Below are positions 1 to 5,545 of a DNA stretch of 10,018 bases, piece after piece. The stretch covers positions 1 to 10,018 of the forward strand of contig CALVPL010000007.1 of assembly GCA_944351315.1 (NCBI GenBank), read 5' to 3'. Position 1 is the stretch's first letter. Each line of letters begins with the position of its first letter. Position numbers and translations under genes: made by a program. Below the pieces are notes generated by a model. That model was not told the origin of the DNA. It saw only the letters and a program-made list of their open reading frames with translations, and did not search any database. Source of the DNA: an uncultured Bacilli bacterium (lineage in GTDB: Bacteria; Bacillota_I; Bacilli_A; RF39; UBA660).

Positions 1-890
1 TAGCTGATAAGGAGATATTAAGATTGATTGCCAGTCAAGATGATCCTTTAAAAAAGGAGCAACTTCGTTTAGCTTGTGAAAATTCCTCTATTTTACGTGA
101 TAAGGTGGCTTTAAGATTCATTGCTAAACAAGATACTCTTAAAAAAATGAGAGAACTTCGATTTGCTTGTGAAAACCCCGATATATTAGCTAATAAAGAG
201 GTATTACAATTAATTGCTAAACAAGATACAATAGAAAAAATGAGAGAAGTTCATTTGGCTTGTGAAAATCCTAATATTTTACCCCATAAAGAGGTTTTAA
301 ATTTAATTGCGAGTCAAGACGATCATTTGAAAATGGAGCAGCTTCGTTTGGCCTGTGAAAATCCAAGTATACTAAATGATAAAGAGATTTTAAATTTAAT
401 TGCCAGTCGAGACGATCATTGGAGAATGTTACAACTTCGTTTAGCTTGTGAAAATCCAAATATACTAGCTGATAAAGAGATTTTAAATTTAATTGCCAGT
501 CAAGAAGATCTGGTGCGAATGAGAGTACTTCGTGTGGCCTGTGAAAATCCTAATATATTCGCTGATAAAGAAATTTTAAGATTGATTGCTAGTCAAGATA
601 ATTATTTAAAGATGGAACAAATTCGTTTAGCTTGTGAAGATACAGAGATTTTTTTGGATCGTGAGCTTTTATTATCAATAGCTAATGCAAGTACTTGGCG
701 GAGCATGTGGCAGATGCGAGATCTTTATTATCAAAAGAAAGATTTAGCTTTAGTAAAACGAACTAATGAGTTATTAGAAAGCATTTTAGAAAATAGTGGA
801 GAAGTAGATTTGAAGTTTTTAAAGCAAGAAACGGTAAAAGATCTTGAATATACTAGAGTATTAAAAAGAACAGATGAAGAGAAAAAGTAA
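1..890 (+). CDS. 31-residue tandem-repeat protein, probable alpha-solenoid (5' end outside window)
   Basis: I do not recognise a named family. The frame is open to the left edge (first full codon at 3), and the repeat pattern continues through the in-frame TTG at 24, so that TTG is not the start and the gene begins upstream. About 295 codons are visible. Seven clear 31-residue units are followed by one degenerate unit and a charged, Lys/Glu-rich helical tail of about 55 residues ending at TAA 888-890. Each unit reads roughly as a short helix (DKEILNLIASQ) and a longer helix (MxQLRLACENPNIL), the amphipathic two-helix pattern of HEAT/LRV-like solenoids. No signal peptide or membrane segment is visible in the part seen, and every unit carries a Cys, which favours a cytoplasmic protein. 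Such solenoids usually bind proteins or nucleic acids; the ligand here is unknown. The fold is inferred from the sequence pattern only. Confidence 0.85.
   Translation, partial: ADKEILRLIASQDDPLKKEQLRLACENSSILRDKVALRFIAKQDTLKKMRELRFACENPDILANKEVLQLIAKQDTIEKMREVHLACENPNILPHKEVLNLIASQDDHLKMEQLRLACENPSILNDKEILNLIASRDDHWRMLQLRLACENPNILADKEILNLIASQEDLVRMRVLRVACENPNIFADKEILRLIASQDNYLKMEQIRLACEDTEIFLDRELLLSIANASTWRSMWQMRDLYYQKKDLALVKRTNELLESILENSGEVDLKFLKQETVKDLEYTRVLKRTDEEKK
6..749 (+). repeat. 93-bp in-frame tandem repeats (7 clear units plus 1 degenerate)
   Basis: Units start at 6, 99, 192, 285, 378, 471 and 564, each exactly 93 bp (31 codons), followed by a decayed unit at about 657-749. Near-invariant positions within the unit are K2, L/I at 7-8, A9, D at 12 or 13, M17, A23, C24, E25, N26 (D in the last clear unit) and I29. 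Positions 13-16 and 18-19 vary most. Several neighbouring units are also very similar at DNA level, for example 285-377 and 378-470, which suggests fairly recent duplication or gene conversion. The array continues leftward out of the window. Confidence 0.92.
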
Positions 891-914
891 ATGGAAAAAC
901 ATTTATTTTTTTTT
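888..914 (+). terminator. weak intrinsic terminator of the repeat-protein gene
   Basis: A 6-bp stem (TAAATG at 888-893 with CATTTA at 900-905) and a 6-nt loop are followed by nine T (906-914). The stop codon forms the base of the stem. The stem is short and AT-rich, so termination may be inefficient, but position and T-tract fit. Confidence 0.45.
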
Positions 915-965
915 GACAATTTTTTTAAAAATTATGTAAAGAATGAGGTATAAAAAAATATTGTG

Positions 966-974
966 TGGTAAAAT
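966..974 (+). promoter_or_regulatory. extended -10 promoter of the fucO-FIST-ALDH operon
   Basis: TGGTAAAAT is a TGn extended -10 element (hexamer TAAAAT at 969-974) that predicts transcription from about 981. I see no convincing -35 box at 16-18 bp upstream. The leader would be only about 23 nt if translation starts at 1004. The same arrangement precedes three other genes in this window, which supports the call. Confidence 0.5.
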
Positions 975-987
975 GAAAGAGTAGAAT

Positions 988-996
988 GGAGGGGAG
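988..996 (+). promoter_or_regulatory. fucO: strong Shine-Dalgarno site that fixes the fucO start at TTG 1004
   Basis: GGAGGGGAG is a near-ideal anti-16S match ending 7 nt before TTG at 1004. It begins on the last base of the in-frame ATG at 986, so it cannot serve that ATG. This decides the start codon in favour of TTG. Confidence 0.8.
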
Positions 997-1003
997 AGAA
1001 AAT

Positions 1004-2152
1004 TTGGCAAATCGAATTATTTTGAATGAAACTTCTTATTTTGGTTGGAATGCTAGAGAAAATTTAGTTCCAGAAATAAAAAAGCGTAAATTTCAAAATA
1101 TTTTAGTTGTAACCGATGAGACCTTAATGAGTTGTGGTGTTACAAAAAAAGTTTTGGATTGCTTGGATGAAGCAAATATTTCTTATCACGTTTTTGATAA
1201 GGTTAAGCCTAATCCAACTATTAAAAATTGTCATGACGGAATTAAAGTATGTCAAGAAGTAAATGCCGATGCCATTGTCTGTGTTGGTGGCGGATCTGTC
1301 ATTGATACAGCAAAATGTATTGGTATTGTTGTGGAAAATCCAGACTTTTATGATATTAATTCATTAGAAGGTACAGCAGATACGAAAAACAGAAGTTTAC
1401 CGATTATTGCTTTACCAACTACAGCTGGAACGGCTGCGGAAGTAACGATTAATTATGTTATAACCGATGAAGAAAATGTTGTAAAACGAGTATGTGTTGA
1501 TCCAAATGATATTCCTATTTTGGCAATTATTGATACAGAACTTATGGCTGGTATGCCTAGATTAACCGCGGCTGCCACTGGTTTGGATGCCTTAACTCAT
1601 GCTATGGAAGGCTATATTACGAAAGCCCATTGGGAAATGACAGATATGTTCCATTTGAAAAGTATGAGTCTTACTTTTCAAAATTTGGAAAAAGCTGTAA
1701 ATAAGGATCCTGAAGCAATGGATAAAATGGGACTTAGTGAGTATTTAGCTGGAATGGGATTTTCTAATGTTGGATTAGGAATTGTTCATTCATTGGCTCA
1801 TCAACTTGGAGCAACCTACGATGTCGCTCACGGTGTTGCTTGTGCTTTATTCTTGCCATATGTTTTAAAATGGAATAGTGAAGTTTGTAAAGAAAGATTT
1901 CGCGATATGGCTATTGCATTTGGCTTAGATGTACAAGGCAAAAGTGATGACGAGTGTGTCGATATGGTAGTTGATGCTGTACGGGCGTTAGAAACTAAGT
2001 TAGGAGTGCCTCAGCGCTTAAGTGAAGTAAAAGCGAAAAAAGAAGATTTTGATACATTAGCATCCAAGGCTTTAGTAGACCCATGTACAGGCGGAAATCC
2101 AAGGGAAGTTACAAAAGAAGACATTTTAGCTTTATTAGAAGAAGCATATTAA
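1004..2152 (+). CDS. fucO: iron-dependent alcohol dehydrogenase, FucO-type lactaldehyde reductase
   Basis: Group III (Fe-dependent) NAD-linked alcohol dehydrogenase that reversibly reduces an aldehyde, by homology L- or D-lactaldehyde to 1,2-propanediol, in the cytoplasm. From TTG 1004 the product is 382 aa, the usual FucO length, and it opens MANRIILNET, matching the E. coli FucO N-terminus as I recall it. Starting at ATG 986 adds six residues that are really the ribosome-binding site. Visible motifs: GGGS at 95-98 with D101 (nucleotide binding), PTTAGTAAEVT at 138-148, D195 and H199 in GLDALTHAMEGY, and H262 and H276 in HSLAHQLG and AHG; these Asp/His residues are the metal ligands of the family. 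The C-terminal CTGGNPRE (361-368) is also FucO-like. It is the first gene of a three-gene operon, with 19 nt to the FIST gene. The family is near certain. The exact substrate is inferred; 4-hydroxybutyrate or ethanol dehydrogenase activity is possible. Confidence 0.88.
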   Translation: MANRIILNETSYFGWNARENLVPEIKKRKFQNILVVTDETLMSCGVTKKVLDCLDEANISYHVFDKVKPNPTIKNCHDGIKVCQEVNADAIVCVGGGSVIDTAKCIGIVVENPDFYDINSLEGTADTKNRSLPIIALPTTAGTAAEVTINYVITDEENVVKRVCVDPNDIPILAIIDTELMAGMPRLTAAATGLDALTHAMEGYITKAHWEMTDMFHLKSMSLTFQNLEKAVNKDPEAMDKMGLSEYLAGMGFSNVGLGIVHSLAHQLGATYDVAHGVACALFLPYVLKWNSEVCKERFRDMAIAFGLDVQGKSDDECVDMVVDAVRALETKLGVPQRLSEVKAKKEDFDTLASKALVDPCTGGNPREVTKEDILALLEEAY

Positions 2153-2171
2153 AAAGGAGTGAAGAAGTAAA

Positions 2172-3344
2172 ATGTTGAAAACAAAAGTTGGGTATAGTGA
2201 AAATGTAGATGCTTACCTTTCTGGTGTTGAAACAGCAAAAATGGCAAATGTAATTGAAAATCCACAAGTGGGATTATTCTTTACAAGCTGTGTTCAAGAT
2301 CAACAAAAATTAATGGAAGGAGCAAAGAGCATTTTAGGCAATGTTCCAATTATTGGATGTACATCTTCAGCAGCAATTTGTACGCAAGATGGATATCTAA
2401 ATAAAGAAACTGGGTATTCTGGAATGATGCTTTTTGGTGGCGATGTGGAAGTTGTTACTGCCGGAAGTGCTAAAACGGATGAATCACCTAGAGAAATTGG
2501 AAGACGTGTTGCTAAAGAAGCTATTCAAAAAGTAAAAGGAACGGATAAAGAACCAGATTTCTTCTTTATGAGTGCTTCTCCAGCAAATGAAGAAGACTAC
2601 ATGAAGGGAATTCAAGATGTTATTGGAAATATTCCTGTTTTTGGTGGAAGTGCTGCCGATAATACCGTTGAAGGTAAGTGGAGTATTTTAAATAACGGTG
2701 AAGCTTTTAGCGATGGTGTTGTTCTTGCAATTTTCTATACAGATGGAAAAATGCAAAATCTTTATACAGGAGCATATCATGAAACAGATAATGTCGGTGT
2801 CATTACAAAAATTAGTGGCGATCGTACTTTAGTTGAAATTGATCATGAACCTGCTTTAAAGAAATATGCAGAGTGGACAGGTAAGGATGTTGAATCTTTA
2901 AAAGGAAATAATTTACTTACTGAAACCATTTGTGCACCTTTAGGAGTAAAAGATCCAATTGGTAAAGTTACAGCTGTTCGTCATCCAATGTTTGGTAATG
3001 ATGATTATTCAATGAATATTGGAGCAAATTTAGCTTTAAATACAGCCGTTATTCAATTATCAAATACACCAGAAGGTATTTTAAAAGCTAATGCTGAAAC
3101 GATTCAATCTTTAAATGAGTTAATGAATAATGAAGAAAAATCTTATTTCTTAGTTCATTGTGGTGGACGTCGTTTAGGACTTGCTTTATCAAAAATTGAA
3201 GATCAAATTTATCCTGAAGTAAAAAAAGCTATTCCAGATAAAGAATTTTTAATGGTCTTTACATTTGGAGAGTATGGTACAGGAGATCACTCATCAAATA
3301 CAGTTGGTGGCTTATCTTTATCTTATACAGGATTTGGAGATTAA
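2172..3344 (+). CDS. stand-alone FIST-domain (FIST_N + FIST_C) protein, putative ligand sensor
   Basis: A 390-aa protein that is essentially only the FIST module, with FIST_N at about 15-195 and FIST_C at about 200-375. Recognisable motifs: PIIGCTSSA (59-67), PVFGGSAADN (155-164), the CGGRRLG turn (330-336) and FTFGEYG (363-369). FIST is described as a sensory domain predicted to bind small ligands such as amino acids, usually attached to or encoded beside signalling modules. Here there is no kinase, GGDEF, methyl-accepting or DNA-binding partner, no signal peptide and no membrane helix, so the protein should be cytoplasmic. AAAAAGGAG at 2151-2159 is the likely ribosome-binding site, 12 nt before ATG, a slightly long gap. 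It lies between an alcohol and an aldehyde dehydrogenase in one transcription unit, which suggests a role linked to that metabolism (sensor, binding protein or accessory factor). That role is inference; the family call is strong. Confidence 0.88.
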   Translation: MLKTKVGYSENVDAYLSGVETAKMANVIENPQVGLFFTSCVQDQQKLMEGAKSILGNVPIIGCTSSAAICTQDGYLNKETGYSGMMLFGGDVEVVTAGSAKTDESPREIGRRVAKEAIQKVKGTDKEPDFFFMSASPANEEDYMKGIQDVIGNIPVFGGSAADNTVEGKWSILNNGEAFSDGVVLAIFYTDGKMQNLYTGAYHETDNVGVITKISGDRTLVEIDHEPALKKYAEWTGKDVESLKGNNLLTETICAPLGVKDPIGKVTAVRHPMFGNDDYSMNIGANLALNTAVIQLSNTPEGILKANAETIQSLNELMNNEEKSYFLVHCGGRRLGLALSKIEDQIYPEVKKAIPDKEFLMVFTFGEYGTGDHSSNTVGGLSLSYTGFGD

Positions 3345-3347
3345 TCT

Positions 3348-4784
3348 ATGGCAAAGAATTTAATCGGCAAGAATTGGTGTGATGCTTCAGATGGAAGAAC
3401 AATCAATATTACCAATCCCGCAACGAATGAACTTATAGATACCGTTCCTGAAAGTAGTAATTTAGATTGTGATAAAGCGGTAGAAGCTGCTGTGGAAGGT
3501 CAAAAGGAATGGGCTAAAAAACCGATTCATGAACGTGCTAGTATTTTGATGAAGTTTGTGTCTTTAATTGAAGAACATAAGGATGAATTAGCTAAGTTGT
3601 TAAGTGATGAAACTGGAAAACCAATTAGTGAAGCGATTGGCGAGATTGCAAATGTAAGTATTGGTATTCCAGCATTTTGTGAAATGGCTAAACATGAATA
3701 TGGAAAAGTTATTCCTTATGGTCAAGAAAAAGGACAAGAACGTACTTTACAATATACAGTACAAGCACCTTTAGGTGTTGTTGTTGCGGTTATCCCATTT
3801 AATTTTCCAAGTGATTTATTTTGTCAAAAAGTACCACCAGCTTTATTGATGGGAAATTCAGTTATCTTAAAACCTTCGGCTCATAATCCGTTAACATTAA
3901 CTAAATATGTCGAATATTTATTAGAAGCTGGAGTTCCTGGTGGAGCGATCAACTTAATCAATGGAAGCGGTGGAGAAGCAGTTCAAGCGATGGCCGAGAA
4001 TCCAAAGGTTGCTTTAGTTTCTTTAACAGGAAGTACTAAAGCCGGTGCTGAAACCATGGCTAAATGTGCAAAAAATATTACTCATGTTATGTTAGAACTT
4101 GGAGGAAATGATGCCTTTATTTTAGATAAAGATGGCGATGTGGATTTAGCTGTTGAAGAAACGGTTTGGGGTCGCCTTTATAATACAGGTCAAGTGTGCT
4201 GTGCTTCTAAACGTTTCTTAGTTCATAAAGACATTAAAGATGCATTTGTAACAAAATTAAAAGAGAGATTAGAACATATTCCAGTTCGGATGCCTAGTAA
4301 TCCTGAAGCAAAAATTGGTTGCTTGATTAGCGAGGATGCAGCCAAAAAAGTGGAATCTCAAGTTAATGAGACTGTTTCTTTAGGAGCGAAAGTTGTATTT
4401 GGTGGCAGAAGAAAAGGAGCTTTCTATGAACCTACTATTTTAGTAGATGTTACAAAGAGTATGCCAGTGGCTAAAGACGAAGAAATTTTTGGACCAGTTA
4501 TTCCAATTATCGAATTTGATACGATTGATGAAGCTATTAAAATTGCCAATCAATCTAGTTATGGATTATGTGGTTGTATTATTTCTAACAGTCAAAAAAC
4601 TTGCCAATATGTTGCCGAAAGATTAGAATGTGGTGGGGTCATCATCAATGGTGCTTCCTTCTTTAGATCTTTTGAAATGCCATTTGGCGGTTGGAAACAT
4701 TCTGGTATTGGCAATGAAGGAGTTATGACAACACTTCATGAAATGTCGCGAACTAAAACGGTTATTTTAAAAAATATTTTATAA
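3348..4784 (+). CDS. NAD(P)-dependent aldehyde dehydrogenase (lactaldehyde dehydrogenase/GAPN-like)
   Basis: A 478-aa member of the ALDH superfamily that oxidises an aldehyde to the acid in the cytoplasm. Catalytic landmarks are all present: oxyanion Asn152 in PFNFPSD, Lys175 in LKPS for cofactor binding, FTGS-like SLTGST (225-230), general base Glu250 in ELGGND, nucleophile Cys284 in GQVCCAS and EIFGPV (379-384). The C-terminal part (GGVIING, MPFGGWKHSGIG, MSRTKTVI) resembles archaeal lactaldehyde dehydrogenases and GAPN-like enzymes more than betaine or methylmalonate types. Translation is probably coupled: the gene starts 3 nt after the FIST stop codon, and its Shine-Dalgarno GGAGA (3336-3340) lies inside the FIST coding end. 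It is the last gene of the operon. Substrate is inferred from the FucO partner; succinate semialdehyde or glycolaldehyde cannot be excluded. Confidence 0.9.
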   Translation: MAKNLIGKNWCDASDGRTINITNPATNELIDTVPESSNLDCDKAVEAAVEGQKEWAKKPIHERASILMKFVSLIEEHKDELAKLLSDETGKPISEAIGEIANVSIGIPAFCEMAKHEYGKVIPYGQEKGQERTLQYTVQAPLGVVVAVIPFNFPSDLFCQKVPPALLMGNSVILKPSAHNPLTLTKYVEYLLEAGVPGGAINLINGSGGEAVQAMAENPKVALVSLTGSTKAGAETMAKCAKNITHVMLELGGNDAFILDKDGDVDLAVEETVWGRLYNTGQVCCASKRFLVHKDIKDAFVTKLKERLEHIPVRMPSNPEAKIGCLISEDAAKKVESQVNETVSLGAKVVFGGRRKGAFYEPTILVDVTKSMPVAKDEEIFGPVIPIIEFDTIDEAIKIANQSSYGLCGCIISNSQKTCQYVAERLECGGVIINGASFFRSFEMPFGGWKHSGIGNEGVMTTLHEMSRTKTVILKNIL

Positions 4785-4813
4785 AAAGTTGCTTTTAAAA
4801 AGCAGCTTTTTTT
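4783..4813 (+). terminator. strong intrinsic terminator of the aldehyde-redox operon
   Basis: A 12-bp stem (4783-4794 with 4800-4811) includes one G-U pair (T4789-G4805) and a 5-nt loop TTAAA, and ends in a T-tract to 4813. The stem begins inside the TAA stop codon, so there is no spacer between gene and terminator. Confidence 0.88.
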
Positions 4814-4814
4814 C

Positions 4815-4827
4815 TGTCAATATGACA
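4815..4827. promoter_or_regulatory. perfect inverted repeat TGTCA-ATA-TGACA, possible operator
   Basis: A 5-bp perfect palindrome with a 3-nt centre lies between the operon terminator and the -35 box of the signal peptidase promoter (9 nt upstream of it). Its position fits an activator or repressor site, but 5-bp arms arise by chance fairly often in AT-rich intergenic DNA. Confidence 0.25.
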
Positions 4828-4836
4828 TTCTTTTTT

Positions 4837-4865
4837 TTGCATTTCTACATAGATTGTGTTATATT
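4837..4865 (+). promoter_or_regulatory. sigma-A-type promoter of the signal peptidase gene
   Basis: -35 TTGCAT (4837-4842), 17-bp spacer, -10 TATATT (4860-4865) preceded by TGT (extended -10). The predicted transcript starts near 4872, about 20 nt before the preferred ATG. The promoter spans the in-frame TTG at 4854, which therefore cannot be the start codon. Confidence 0.75.
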
Positions 4866-4892
4866 TTACTAGTAGTGATAGAGGGTATGCGT

Positions 4893-5420
4893 ATGGATTG
4901 GTTAGGAATAAAAGAGTTTTTAAAAGATTCTTTAAAATTGATTGCTTTTTTATTTGTTTTACTATTTATTATGGTTTATGTTTTTTCAGTAACACAAGTT
5001 GTCGGTAGTTCGATGTCGCCGACGTTGCATGAGGATGAGGTTTTATTTTTAAATAAAGCTCAATATCGTTTTTTTGATATTAAACGAGGGGATATTGTTT
5101 CTTTAGAATATGCCGACACCAAATATTTGATTAAAAGAATAATTGGATTACCCGGAGAAAGTTTAGAAATAAAAGATAATCAAGTATATATAAATGGAAA
5201 AGTTTTGGAAGAAGAATATTTAGAAGAAGATCTAGTGTATTCAGATTTTTCTTTAGATGAGACAGGATATCAAACAATTCCTGAAAATATGTATTTTGTT
5301 TTAGGGGATAATCGAGAAGATTCTATGGATAGTCGGGAAATTGGTCTTGTTAGTAAAGAGCAAATTAAAGGCAAGATTTTTATGCGTTTTTGGCCTGTCA
5401 ATAAAATAAAGCTTTTTTAA
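4893..5420 (+). CDS. lepB: type I signal peptidase (SPase I)
   Basis: Membrane-bound serine protease that removes signal peptides from exported proteins on the outer face of the membrane. With ATG 4893 it is 175 aa, typical of short Firmicute SipS-like enzymes. One N-terminal membrane helix lies at about residues 13-31, followed by box B GSSMSPTL with nucleophile Ser40, box D KRIIGLPGE with general base Lys81, and box E GDNREDSMDSR (138-148). All catalytic parts are present. Start choice: GAGGG at 4881-4885 sits 7 nt before ATG 4893 but only 1 nt before the in-frame ATG 4887 (two residues longer). A TTG at 4854 lies upstream of the predicted transcript start. The gene has its own promoter and terminator, so it is monocistronic, and it is followed at once by a gene for a very large exported protein that may be one of its substrates (inference). 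Confidence 0.94.
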   Translation: MDWLGIKEFLKDSLKLIAFLFVLLFIMVYVFSVTQVVGSSMSPTLHEDEVLFLNKAQYRFFDIKRGDIVSLEYADTKYLIKRIIGLPGESLEIKDNQVYINGKVLEEEYLEEDLVYSDFSLDETGYQTIPENMYFVLGDNREDSMDSREIGLVSKEQIKGKIFMRFWPVNKIKLF

Positions 5421-5423
5421 AGT

Positions 5424-5453
5424 AAAGGAACTGTCAATCCTTTCTTTTTTTTT
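5424..5453 (+). terminator. intrinsic terminator of the signal peptidase gene
   Basis: Stem AAAGGA (5424-5429) with TCCTTT (5438-5443), 8-nt loop, then an almost pure T-tract to 5453. The stem can extend imperfectly downward past a T-C mismatch at 5423/5444. It starts 4 nt after the stop codon. Confidence 0.7.
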
Positions 5454-5496
5454 ACATAAAAAATAGTGTGTATTTGTCATTTTTTGCCGAATTTTG

Positions 5497-5524
5497 TTGC
5501 ATTTTTGAATGTCAATGATATAAT
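5497..5524 (+). promoter_or_regulatory. promoter of the large Ig-like surface protein gene
   Basis: -35 TTGCAT (5497-5502), 16-bp spacer, consensus -10 TATAAT (5519-5524) preceded by TGA (extended -10). Transcription should start near 5531, two bases before the TGGAGG ribosome-binding site (5533-5538), giving a leader of about 15 nt. This is the best promoter in the window, which suggests strong expression. Confidence 0.82.
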
Positions 5525-5545
5525 ACAAGTGATGGAGGTTATGTT

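Noticed and set aside
24..26. TTG as start codon of the repeat-protein gene
   Set aside because: The frame is open upstream to the window edge and encodes the preceding part of the same repeat unit (ADKEILR), so the gene is truncated by the window.
271..459. Minus-strand open frame inside the repeat gene
   Set aside because: A mirror of the 93-bp repeats, with itself repeating residues and no initiation signals.
6..656. Tandem 93-bp repeats as a CRISPR array or other non-coding repeat
   Set aside because: Units are directly adjacent without unique spacers, are multiples of three and keep one open frame with protein-level conservation.
913..918. Consensus TTGACA as -35 box for the fucO operon
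   Set aside because: No -10 element lies 16-18 bp downstream (the nearest, TATGTA, is at 14 bp); the better signal is the extended -10 at 966-974.
4854..4856. In-frame TTG as start of the signal peptidase
   Set aside because: It lies within the promoter spacer, upstream of the predicted transcript start, with no ribosome-binding site; ATG 4893 has one at the right distance.
5541..5543. ATG just upstream of the large surface protein start
   Set aside because: It is in a different reading frame and only 2 nt from the Shine-Dalgarno site; ATG 5546 is properly spaced and opens the 1438-residue frame.
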